NCBI GenBank assembly: GCA_964556705.1
Contig: CAZKXX010000152.1
Span: forward strand, 1 to 5,910
Direction: 5' to 3'
DNA length: 5,910 nt
Origin: CAZKXX01 sp964556705
GTDB lineage: Bacteria; Acidobacteriota; Terriglobia; UBA7540
Shown: in pieces, positions 1 to 5,826 of the stretch
Position numbering within the stretch: the stretch's first letter is position 1
Layout: each line of letters opens with the position of its first letter
Made by a program: the position numbers and the translations under genes
Notes under the pieces: model-generated
What the model was told of the DNA's origin: nothing
Databases searched by the model: none
What the model saw: the letters and a program-made list of their open reading frames with translations, nothing else

Positions 1-29
1 CGAATGGCTGTCCGTGCAGACAACAAATC

Positions 30-35
30 AGGAGG
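30..35 (+). promoter_or_regulatory. Shine-Dalgarno site that fixes the receptor start
   Basis: A perfect AGGAGG, extended on its 3' side by a second GAGG, lies 7 bases upstream of an in-frame TTG at 43. The in-frame ATG at 4 has only 3 bases of visible upstream sequence and would place this ribosome site inside the coding region. It would also add 13 polar and charged residues in front of an otherwise perfect signal peptide. The site therefore decides in favour of the TTG start. Confidence 0.85.
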
Positions 36-42
36 AGAGGAC

Positions 43-2448
43 TTGAAATTACCAGTTCGCCGTTTTCTATTCTGGCTGGGCTTGATGGTCCTGGCCTCAG
101 GGCTGCTCACCGCCGCTCCCGGGGGCACGATTCGAGGCGTTGTGCTCGACCCCAGCGGGGCCCTGGTGCCCGGCGCCGAGGTCACGCTTGAGAACCACAT
201 CACGGGCTACCGCGTTCAGTCCACGACGGATGCAGAAGGGAAATTCCAGTTCTTTAACGTCCCCGAAAATCCCTACGTGCTCAGCGTGGTGAGCCAGGGG
301 TTCCGCGAGACGCAGCAGCGCATCCATTTGCACAGCGCCCTGCCGGTGGAAGTCTCGGTGAAGCTGGACATCGCCGAGGCCGTGGCGCGGGTGGACGTGC
401 ACGCCGAAGGCTCGATGGTGGAAGAACACCGGACCGGGACGGCGGTGGGAATTGACCGGTCGAGCATCCAGCGCTTTCCGGCTCCCGTCCTGACGCGCGG
501 GATGGAAGCGATTGTGCTCTCCGTTCCGGGTTTCATCGCCGACGAAAACGGGCGGTTCCACTTCCGGGGCTCGCACGGGCAGGTCAGCTACGTGGTGGAC
601 GGCGTTCCGATCACCGATCAGCTCCACGTGACGTTCTCCAACAGCCTCGACCCGCGCATGGTGGAGTCCATGGAAGTCGTGACGGGGAACATCCCCGCCG
701 AGTTCGGCCAGAAGGCGGCGGCCGTGGTGAACCTGACCACGCGCAGCGGGCTGGGGACGGGCGGCCCGCGCGGCAGCGTGATGCTGGGCGGAGGCAGCTT
801 CGCCACCGCCGAGCAGGGTCTGGAACTCTTCGGCGGCGGCTCGCGCTTCGGCTATTTTCTGAGCGCGGCGAATTCCACCAGCGGACGCTTCCTCGACCCG
901 GTGAATTTCGACAACTTTCACAACCACGGAAACACGCAGCGCATCTTCGGCCGTTTCGACTTCTCGCCCGACGGCGTCAGGAACTTCTTTCACCTCAACG
1001 TCCACGCGGGCCGCACGGCGAATGAAGTGCCCAACCTGCTTTCGCAGGAAGAAGCCGGGCAGGACCAGCGCCGTCAAATGCGCGACCTGCTGGTGAGCGC
1101 GACCTGGCTGCGGCTGCTCGGCGCGAAGGCGGCCCTCACGGCGGCGCCCTACTTCCGCACCAGCTCCGCGCAACTCGACGCAAGTCCCTTCGATACGCCC
1201 GTCACGGCGCAGCAGGACCGCCGCCTGGCGACCGTCGGCGCGCGTGTGGACCTTTCCGCCGACCACGTCGGCCACCGGCTGAAGACCGGCCTTCACTTTC
1301 TGGGGATTCCCCTGCGCGAAGCCTTCGTGTTCGGAATCACGAACGAGGAGTTCAACGATCCCGAGGACGAAGAGTTCAATCCCAATCTCGAACCGTTCGA
1401 CTTGACGCGCGGCGGCTCGCTCTTCCTTTTCCGCGATCGCCGTTACGGACAGCACTACTCCTGGTACGTTCAGGACAGCTTTTCGTGGAAGGAACTCACC
1501 CTCAACGCCGGGCTGCGGTTCGACTCTTACCGGCTGCTCGTCAGGGAAAGCGGCTGGCAGCCGCGCGTGGGGCTCGCCTACCACTTCCCGCGCGCTCACA
1601 CCGTCGTGCGGGCTTCCTACGACCGGCTGATGTTCACGCCGGCCAACGAGAACCTGCTGCTTTCGTCCTCGCCGCAGGCCGCGGCGCTGGTGAGCCCCGA
1701 GACGCGCGAGCTGCTGGGGACGGCTTTCCTGGATGTCCGCTCCGAAAGGCAGAACAGCTACGAGATCGGCGTGCAGCAGGGCTTCAGCCATTTCCTGCGC
1801 CTGGACGCGTCCTACTACACCAAGGACACGCGCAACATCCACGACAACGATCAGTTTCTGAATACCGGCATCCTGTTTCCGGTGGCGATTTCGACGGGAA
1901 AGATCCGGGGGTTCGATTTCCGGTTCGATTTCCCGGAACATTCCGGCTGGCAGAGCTACGTGAGCCTGGGGAGCACGCGCGCCGTGGTCACGCCGCCGTT
2001 CAGCGGCGGACTGTTCCTGGGCGAGGAAGCGGTTGAAACTTTCGCGGCGGGCCCTTTTCACATCGACCATGACCAGAAGCTGTCCGCGCAATGGGGCGTT
2101 GAATACCGGCACCGCAAGCGCTGGTTCACCAGCCTGACCGGACGGCACGACAGCGGGCTGGTCACCGAAATCCATGACTTGGACGAAATCCGGGCAGACC
2201 CCGACCTCGCTTTCGGGCTCGATTTCGTGGACCTGGAGAGCGAACCGCACCGCGTGAAAGCGCGCACGGTGTGGAACTGGATGGCGGGCGCGACGCTCTT
2301 CGAAGACCGGCGGCATCGCATGGACTTTCAACTGACGGTGCTCAACCTGGCGAACCGGCGGGGACTTTTCAACTTCCTTTCGGTCTTCGGAGGCACGCAC
2401 GTCATTCCTCCGCGCACGGTGGCGGCGCGGCTGGTGCTGCACTTCTAG
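43..2448 (+). CDS. TonB-dependent outer-membrane receptor, Oar-like, with carboxypeptidase-regulatory-like N-terminal domain
   Basis: This encodes an outer-membrane beta-barrel transporter energised by TonB. The ligand cannot be read from the sequence; relatives in Acidobacteriota are often guessed to import polysaccharide or peptide products. With the TTG start the protein has 801 residues. Residues 1-25 form a signal peptide (MKLPVRR, a hydrophobic run, cleavage near LLTAA). Residues ~27-113 are a CarboxypepD_reg-type fold (GTIRGVVLDPSGALVPGAEV, then TDAEGKFQFFNVP). A TonB-box-like stretch, ARVDVHAE, lies near 115-122. The plug spans ~123-237 (VPGFIADENG, FHFRGSHGQVSYVVDGVPI, PAEFGQKAAAVVNLTTRSG). 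The remainder is barrel and ends ARLVLHF, the terminal Phe expected for BAM-dependent insertion. No cysteine is present. At 801 residues it is compact compared with the ~1000-1200 residues common for Oar-like acidobacterial receptors, but both ends look intact. Its promoter lies outside the window. Family assignment is firm; substrate is unknown. Confidence 0.93.
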   Translation: MKLPVRRFLFWLGLMVLASGLLTAAPGGTIRGVVLDPSGALVPGAEVTLENHITGYRVQSTTDAEGKFQFFNVPENPYVLSVVSQGFRETQQRIHLHSALPVEVSVKLDIAEAVARVDVHAEGSMVEEHRTGTAVGIDRSSIQRFPAPVLTRGMEAIVLSVPGFIADENGRFHFRGSHGQVSYVVDGVPITDQLHVTFSNSLDPRMVESMEVVTGNIPAEFGQKAAAVVNLTTRSGLGTGGPRGSVMLGGGSFATAEQGLELFGGGSRFGYFLSAANSTSGRFLDPVNFDNFHNHGNTQRIFGRFDFSPDGVRNFFHLNVHAGRTANEVPNLLSQEEAGQDQRRQMRDLLVSATWLRLLGAKAALTAAPYFRTSSAQLDASPFDTPVTAQQDRRLATVGARVDLSADHVGHRLKTGLHFLGIPLREAFVFGITNEEFNDPEDEEFNPNLEPFDLTRGGSLFLFRDRRYGQHYSWYVQDSFSWKELTLNAGLRFDSYRLLVRESGWQPRVGLAYHFPRAHTVVRASYDRLMFTPANENLLLSSSPQAAALVSPETRELLGTAFLDVRSERQNSYEIGVQQGFSHFLRLDASYYTKDTRNIHDNDQFLNTGILFPVAISTGKIRGFDFRFDFPEHSGWQSYVSLGSTRAVVTPPFSGGLFLGEEAVETFAAGPFHIDHDQKLSAQWGVEYRHRKRWFTSLTGRHDSGLVTEIHDLDEIRADPDLAFGLDFVDLESEPHRVKARTVWNWMAGATLFEDRRHRMDFQLTVLNLANRRGLFNFLSVFGGTHVIPPRTVAARLVLHF

Positions 2449-2568
2449 CCGGGCGCGGCGGGACGCGAAGAAATTCGCCGCAAGAGAAATTGATTTTCTT
2501 GCGCGCAATTGGCTAGAATTTCGAGTGGGCGTCTTCCGAAATTCCGGCATCGAACAGGGAAGGTGGAA
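2449..2568 (+). other. Intergenic gap between receptor and oxidoreductase genes
   Basis: These 120 bases separate two co-directional genes. Just after the receptor stop there is a small perfect hairpin, GCGAA-GAAA-TTCGC (2465-2478), with a GNRA-type tetraloop but no following T-run. I do not call it a terminator, and some read-through from the receptor gene is possible. The second half is distinctly AT-richer than its surroundings and carries the promoter described separately. The last 13 bases hold the ribosome site AGGGAAGG (2556-2563) of the next gene. Confidence 0.6.
2490..2519 (+). promoter_or_regulatory. Putative sigma-70-type promoter of the thiol oxidoreductase gene
   Basis: TTGATT at 2490-2495 (4 of 6 matches to the -35 consensus) and TAGAAT at 2514-2519 (5 of 6 to the -10) are separated by 18 bases in a locally AT-rich patch of a GC-rich sequence. 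Transcription would begin near 2526, leaving a leader of about 43 bases before the ATG at 2569. A 10-bp perfect palindrome, TTGCGCGCAA (2499-2508), sits in the spacer and could be an operator, though a palindrome this short can occur by chance. This is inference from motif matching only. Confidence 0.5.
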
Positions 2569-3684
2569 ATGGTTTTGAACGACGGAACCCGGCGTTGGAG
2601 GCTGATCGCGAAAGGAGTCGTCCTGGCGACGGCCGTCCTGGCCATGACGGCGTGGCTGCACAGCCCGGCGGAGGCCGTTGACGACCCTTCGGCCCGCGAA
2701 CGAATCGCCCGCCACATCCGCGAGCGGTTCGGTCTGCTCGACAACGTGCGGCTCACCGTGCAGCCGCTGCGGGAATTTGCGAACCCGGACTTCCTCCAAA
2801 CCACCGTGGTGGTGGAAGAAGGCACGCAGAGGCGCCCGCAGAACGTCATCCTGACGCGCGACAAGCGGTTCATGTTCATCGGAAACGCCGTGTCGCTGGG
2901 GGCCAACCCCAGCGCCGAGATCGCCGCCAAGGTGCGTCAGGAATTCAAAATCCCCACGGCCAGCGAAGTCCGCAGCGGACCGCTCCGCCAGTCTCCCATT
3001 CCCAGCCTGATGGCCACGACGGTAACGGTGACGAACGGGAGGCAGAAGCAGGAGCAGGATTTCTTCGTCACGCGCGACTCGAGCTACCTGCTGCTGGCCA
3101 CGCCCTTCGACCTCGCCGTGGACCCGCGCCAGCAGGTTCTGGGCACCGTCATTACGGCGGGGCATCCCGGCAAGGGACCTGCCAGCGCGCCGGTTACCAT
3201 CGTCGAATACGCCGACCTGCAATGCGCCGCCTGCGCCCGCATGCACGAGTTCCTCGAGAAGGAACTGATCCCCGCTTACGGGAGCAAGGTGCGCGTGGTC
3301 TTCCAGCCATTCCCCATCACCGCCATCCACGACTGGACGCTCGCCGGCTCCATCGCCAACCAGTGCGCCTACCAGATCAAGCCGGAGGCGTATTCGGATT
3401 ACCGCGGGCTCATCATGAAGAACCAGGGGGCGCTGAGCGCCGCCAACGCGCGCGACCGCCTGATTGACCTCGCGGGCCAGGTGGGGATTGACCGCCTGAA
3501 GCTCGCCGCCTGCCTGGACTCGAAAGCCACGCTGGCGCGCGTCGAACAGAACTTCCAGGAAGGACAGGCGATCGGCGTCCAGAGTACGCCCACGACCTTC
3601 ATCAACGGGCGCCGGGTCGTCGGCGTGCCGCCCCGCGACGTGTTCTTCAAGATCGTGGACGAAGCGCTGCGCGAAGCGCGCTGA
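2569..3684 (+). CDS. Exported DsbA/BdbD-like thiol:disulfide oxidoreductase with duplicated N-terminal domain
   Basis: This is likely a periplasmic thioredoxin-fold protein that forms or reshuffles disulfides in exported proteins. The 371-residue start at 2569 follows AGGGAAGG with good spacing; an upstream in-frame TTG at 2509 would overlap the promoter and is not preferred. Residues 1-36 form a signal peptide (TRRWRLIAKG, hydrophobic core, cleavage after AEA). Residues ~40-186 hold two tandem ~72-residue units resembling each other. The thioredoxin-like domain (Thioredoxin_4/DsbA type) follows from ~190 (APVTIVEYADLQCAACARMH). The active site is C219-A-A-C222, and the cis-proline is in STPTTFING (Pro341). 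Two further cysteines, C266 (NQCAYQ) and C315 (AACLDSK), fit the second, structural disulfide seen in some DsbA relatives. There are no other cysteines. No DsbB or VKOR partner is encoded in the window. The fold and active site are firm. Oxidase versus isomerase activity is not decidable here, though the DsbC-like look of the N-terminal units makes isomerase or dimerisation worth considering. Confidence 0.9.
   Translation: MVLNDGTRRWRLIAKGVVLATAVLAMTAWLHSPAEAVDDPSARERIARHIRERFGLLDNVRLTVQPLREFANPDFLQTTVVVEEGTQRRPQNVILTRDKRFMFIGNAVSLGANPSAEIAAKVRQEFKIPTASEVRSGPLRQSPIPSLMATTVTVTNGRQKQEQDFFVTRDSSYLLLATPFDLAVDPRQQVLGTVITAGHPGKGPASAPVTIVEYADLQCAACARMHEFLEKELIPAYGSKVRVVFQPFPITAIHDWTLAGSIANQCAYQIKPEAYSDYRGLIMKNQGALSAANARDRLIDLAGQVGIDRLKLAACLDSKATLARVEQNFQEGQAIGVQSTPTTFINGRRVVGVPPRDVFFKIVDEALREAR
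2686..3126 (+). repeat. Internal tandem duplication (protein level) in the oxidoreductase
   Basis: Residues ~40-113 and ~114-186 of the oxidoreductase align with each other at an offset of 72 residues. Over a 49-residue core that starts at PLR in each unit and ends at ANP or VDP, an ungapped alignment by eye gives 16 identities. These include PLR, TTV-V, G-Q, Q and TRD, and the cores end in L-x-x-x-P. The preceding helical parts also match (IARHIRERF with IAAKVRQEF), and each unit begins with PSA. The second copy (SPIPSL, FFVTRDSSYLLL, FDLAVDP) recalls the N-terminal dimerisation domain of DsbC-type isomerases (pattern around a 'Dgkyli' strand). The duplication is seen directly; the DsbC_N resemblance is a judgement from memory. 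Confidence 0.65.
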
Positions 3685-3767
3685 GCGGATTTTGCCGCAG
3701 AAGCGCAGTGCTGAACTGGCCCTGCCGGCGGGAAGATCGCCGCCTCGCGCTTTCCCATCACCCCTCC
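3685..3767. other. Short gap between convergent genes
   Basis: These 83 bases separate the stops of the oxidoreductase (+) and the exporter (-). I found no GC-rich stem followed by a T-run on either strand. There are only weak stems, such as one overlapping the oxidoreductase stop (3681-3700, CTG/CAG plus CGG/CCG with a bulge) and GGCGG/CCGCC across 3727-3744. Termination here may be Rho-dependent, or convergent transcripts may overlap. Confidence 0.45.
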
Positions 3768-5063
3768 TCAACCCCGGCTGGCCAGGGGCAGCGTCGCCAT
3801 CCGGCGCAGACGGGGGAGGAAGAGCAGCAAGAACAGGAAATACGCGAGACAGACGGCGCCGCCCAGTCCCAGGGCCGCGCGCACGCCCCAGGCTTCCGCC
3901 ACCGCGCCGGCCTGCAAGCTGCCCAGCGGCGCCAATCCCATCACCGCCAGGTTGTACATGCTCATGATGCGGCCCCGCATCGCCGGAGGGCTCACCATCT
4001 GGAGCGTGCTGTTGGTCAGCGCCAAGGCGCCGACCATCGTCAGGCCGAGCACGACGAGCGCCGCGAAGGCCATCGTGAACGAGCTGACGCGTGAGAGCAG
4101 AATCAACGACAGGGAGAAGAGCGTCGCGCAGCCCAGGATGAACCGGCTGCGCCGCCGGACGTCGGCTTGCGCGGCCAGCGTCAGCGCGGAAATCACCGCG
4201 CCCAGGCCCGCGCCGCCCATCAGGAACCCCAGCCCCGAAGCGTCCACGCCCACCGCGTCACGAGCGAAGGCCGGCATCAGGACGACGAAGGGAAGTCCCA
4301 GCAGGCTGAGAACGGCCGGCACCGAAAGCAAAACGAGCAGCGCGCGCGCCCGCGCCACGTGGCGCAGGCCTTCGACCATCGATTCCCACACCGAGCCGCC
4401 GTTCGTCGAGGCGCGGCGCGGAACGCGAATCACCAGCAGCGCGATGAGAAGCGGCAGGAAGCTCGCGGCGTTCAGATAAAAACATCCGGCCGCGCCCAGC
4501 GACCCGATCGCGATCCCCGCCAGCATCGGCCCCAGCGCGCGCGACATGTTGAACTGCGCCGAGTTGAGCGCCACGGCGTTCACCAGGTTGTCGCGGTCCA
4601 CCAGGTCCGGCACCATCGCCTGATAGGCGGGGTTGTTGATGGCCGAAGCCAGCCCGGCCAGAAAGCTGATCAGAAGAATTTCGCCGATGGTGATGAGGCG
4701 GAACGAGGTGAGCACGGCGAGCGTCAGCGCCAGCAGCATCATCGCCGTCTGCGTCACGAGCATCAGCTTGCGGCGGTTCACCCGGTCGGCGAGCGCTCCG
4801 CCCGGGAGGGAGAAGAACAGAGACGGCGCGGTGCTCAGAAATCCGTTCAGGCCGAGCAGGAAAGGGGAATTGGTCATCACCAGAATCAGCCAGCCGAGCG
4901 CCAGGTTCTGCATCCAGGTGCCGATGTTGGAGAGGAAGTTCCCGACCCAGAAGAGCGCGTAGTCGCGGCGGCGAAGCGAGCGGAACATCGCCGCCAGCCC
5001 GCGCAGTTCGGGCGGAGCTTCAGCGCCTGCCACGTCGAGTCCGGGTGGGGAATTCGCGGCCAT
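3768..5063 (-). CDS. Major facilitator superfamily exporter, MFS_3/EntS-like
   Basis: This is an inner-membrane secondary transporter, probably a proton-coupled exporter. The 431-residue protein has a ~25-residue polar N-terminal extension followed by about 12 hydrophobic segments (first near 36-62, last near 394-416). The MFS motif A is present between TM2 and TM3 (GGALADRVNRRKLM, 88-101). The stretch NNPAYQAMVPDLVDRDNLVN (143-162), then NAVALNSAQFN and RALGPMLAG (175-183), and the C-half counterpart MRGRIMSMYNLAVMGLAPLG (362-381) are typical of the MFS_3 family that includes the enterobactin exporter EntS. The substrate cannot be inferred. The nearby TonB receptor is tempting but converges on this gene and has a separate promoter. 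The start is uncertain: neither the ATG at 5063 nor Met26 (codon at 4986-4988) has a good ribosome site, only GGCGGC-like sequence. The longer form is chosen because it fits the promoter and a short leader. Confidence 0.9.
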   Translation of the reverse strand: MAANSPPGLDVAGAEAPPELRGLAAMFRSLRRRDYALFWVGNFLSNIGTWMQNLALGWLILVMTNSPFLLGLNGFLSTAPSLFFSLPGGALADRVNRRKLMLVTQTAMMLLALTLAVLTSFRLITIGEILLISFLAGLASAINNPAYQAMVPDLVDRDNLVNAVALNSAQFNMSRALGPMLAGIAIGSLGAAGCFYLNAASFLPLLIALLVIRVPRRASTNGGSVWESMVEGLRHVARARALLVLLSVPAVLSLLGLPFVVLMPAFARDAVGVDASGLGFLMGGAGLGAVISALTLAAQADVRRRSRFILGCATLFSLSLILLSRVSSFTMAFAALVVLGLTMVGALALTNSTLQMVSPPAMRGRIMSMYNLAVMGLAPLGSLQAGAVAEAWGVRAALGLGGAVCLAYFLFLLLFLPRLRRMATLPLASRG

Positions 5064-5097
5064 GAATCGCGGGCGCCGCCGGTGAGGACGGCCCCCT

Positions 5098-5103
5098 ATT
5101 ATA
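5098..5103 (-). promoter_or_regulatory. Perfect TATAAT -10 box for the exporter gene
   Basis: Read on the minus strand, these six bases are TATAAT, a full match to the sigma-70 -10 consensus, in very GC-rich surroundings. Transcription would start near 5091, about 28 bases before the exporter ATG at 5063. The -35 region is poor: TTACGC (5120-5125) at 16-bp spacing has about 3 of 6 matches. That suggests help from an activator or a nonstandard -35. It falls inside the 15-bp direct-repeat region, which is consistent with regulation there. Confidence 0.55.
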
Positions 5104-5107
5104 GCCG

Positions 5108-5139
5108 ACCTCGCACGCGGCGTAACCTCGCACGCGGCG
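5108..5139. repeat. 15-bp tandem direct repeat in the divergent promoter region
   Basis: ACCTCGCACGCGGCG occurs perfectly twice, at 5108-5122 and 5125-5139, separated by TA (period 17 bp). It lies between the exporter's -10 box and the start of the divergent Spy-like gene. The copies span the likely -35 of the exporter and the upstream part of the Spy-gene promoter. The arrangement fits a two-site regulator-binding region, but it could also be a local replication-slippage duplication in GC-rich DNA. The repeat itself is certain; the function is inference. Confidence 0.7.
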
Positions 5140-5150
5140 CGCGCGTCTGA
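5122..5150 (+). promoter_or_regulatory. Putative ECF (sigma-E-like) promoter of the Spy/CpxP-like gene
   Basis: GTAACCT (5122-5128) resembles the sigma-E -35 core (AAC followed by T), and TCTGA (5146-5150) matches the sigma-E -10 core, with 17 bases between them. A start near 5156 gives a short leader before the AGGAGG at 5171. The Spy/CpxP family is typically induced by envelope stress, so an ECF-type promoter makes biological sense, but the consensus used here comes from Proteobacteria. No sigma-70-like pair was convincing for this gene; TGTAAC at 5156-5161 is the best alternative -10. Confidence 0.35.
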
Positions 5151-5170
5151 GAGGGTGTAACGCCAATGCG

Positions 5171-5176
5171 AGGAGG
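5171..5176 (+). promoter_or_regulatory. Shine-Dalgarno site of the Spy/CpxP-like gene
   Basis: A perfect AGGAGG serves two adjacent in-frame starts: GTG at 5183 (6-base spacer) and ATG at 5186 (9-base spacer). Both spacings are workable. The ATG is preferred by codon type, and the resulting MKRWVGF is a classical signal-peptide beginning. The choice changes the product by one residue only. Confidence 0.8.
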
Positions 5177-5185
5177 AACAGGGTG

Positions 5186-5746
5186 ATGAAACGTTGGGTG
5201 GGATTTTCTCTGGCGGCCTTCCTGGCGATGGCGGTCGCCGTCCCGGTTTTCGGCGCTGACCGCGGCCCGCTTCGGGGTCGGGGATTCGATGGGCCGCCGG
5301 GCGGGGGGCGGTTCCTTCGCCTGCTGGAAAGCGAACGCGTCAAGACCGACCTGGGGCTGACCGATCAGCAGAGCGAGCGGCTGCGCCAGATCCTGGTGGA
5401 GGCGCAGAAGGCGAGGTTGCGCACGCTCAGCGACCTCGGCGTGCGCCGCATCGAGCTGCGCGAAATGCTGCGCGCCGAGCAGCCCGACCGCAGCGCGGTA
5501 CTGAAGAAAGTGCAGGAGATTTCCGATCTGCGCGCGCAGGCCATGCGGCAGAACATCGAGACGCTGCTGACCGCCCGAGAAGTCCTGACGCCCGAGCAGC
5601 GGCAGAAGGTGCGGTCGTATATCGAACAGGGGCGCGCCGGACGCGGCTGGCGGGGCGAACGGCGCCCTTTCGGGCCGCGAGGGTCCGGCCGCCGGGCCGG
5701 GCCGTGGGGCAATCCTCCGCATCCGCCGGAAATGCCCCAGGAGTAA
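5186..5746 (+). CDS. Periplasmic Spy/CpxP-family LTxxQ protein
   Basis: This is likely a periplasmic helical chaperone or stress/metal-sensing protein of the Spy/CpxP/CnrX fold. From the ATG it has 186 residues. Residues 1-24 are a signal peptide (MKRWVGFSLAAFLAMAVAVP, cleavage near VFGA). A Gly/Arg/Pro linker follows (~26-42). A long helical region from ~45 to ~147 carries both hallmark motifs, LTDQQ (58-62, in DLGLTDQQSERL) and LTPEQ (134-138, in EVLTPEQRQKV). Residues ~149-186 form a low-complexity basic tail with eight arginines before a Pro-rich end (HPPEMPQE). That tail is unusual relative to E. coli Spy. There are no cysteines or His/Met clusters that would point to metal binding, so refolding chaperone is favoured over metal sensor. 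It is divergent from the exporter and is followed by its own terminator, so it is probably monocistronic. The family call is strong; the exact role is inferred. Confidence 0.88.
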   Translation: MKRWVGFSLAAFLAMAVAVPVFGADRGPLRGRGFDGPPGGGRFLRLLESERVKTDLGLTDQQSERLRQILVEAQKARLRTLSDLGVRRIELREMLRAEQPDRSAVLKKVQEISDLRAQAMRQNIETLLTAREVLTPEQRQKVRSYIEQGRAGRGWRGERRPFGPRGSGRRAGPWGNPPHPPEMPQE

Positions 5747-5776
5747 TCCGGGGGAACCGTTGAAGCTTTATGCTGG

Positions 5777-5826
5777 GGGCGGCGATGACCGTGTGGGTGG
5801 TCATCGTCGGCCCGTTTTTGTTTCTT
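5777..5826 (+). terminator. Intrinsic terminator after the Spy/CpxP-like gene
   Basis: The stem CGGCGATGACC (5780-5790) pairs with GGTCATCGTCG (5799-5809), including one G-U pair, around the 8-base loop GTGTGGGT. It is extended by three G-C pairs (GGG 5777-5779 with CCC 5811-5813) past a single bulged G at 5810. A T-rich run follows (GTTTTTGTTTCTT, 5814-5826). The hairpin is about 30 bases after the Spy-like stop. It is the only convincing intrinsic terminator in the window. Confidence 0.75.

Noticed and set aside
4..42. Upstream ATG start for the TonB receptor, adding 13 residues.
   Set aside because: The added residues are polar and charged and would bury the signal peptide. The strong AGGAGG lies downstream of this ATG and fits the TTG at 43.
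2465..2478. GCGAA-GAAA-TTCGC hairpin as a terminator of the receptor gene.
   Set aside because: The stem is only 5 bp and no T-run follows; stability would be too low for a confident call.
97..3771. A 1224-codon open frame on the minus strand spanning two genes and the gap between them.
   Set aside because: It is exactly codon-aligned with the two plus-strand genes and stays open because they use no TTA, CTA or TCA codons. Its translation is Arg/Ala/His/Val-rich with no domain, whereas the plus-strand products have signal peptides, domains and an active site.
43..5063. A siderophore uptake/export module formed by the TonB receptor and the EntS-like exporter.
   Set aside because: The genes converge, are separated by an unrelated oxidoreductase and have separate promoters. 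The receptor is Oar-like rather than a recognised siderophore receptor, and no biosynthesis gene is present.
5131..5145. Alternating GC run (GCGCGCGCG) as a Z-DNA or structural element.
   Set aside because: It is only about 8-10 bases of strict alternation and is expected in DNA of this composition.
4167..5150. A 327-codon plus-strand open frame opposite the exporter gene.
   Set aside because: It is the codon-aligned antisense shadow of the MFS gene. The product is Arg/Gln/His-rich and low complexity, while the minus strand encodes a clear 12-TM transporter.
5099..5722. A 207-codon minus-strand open frame opposite the Spy/CpxP-like gene.
   Set aside because: It is an aligned shadow in GC-rich DNA without recognisable features. 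The plus strand has AGGAGG, a signal peptide and two LTxxQ motifs.
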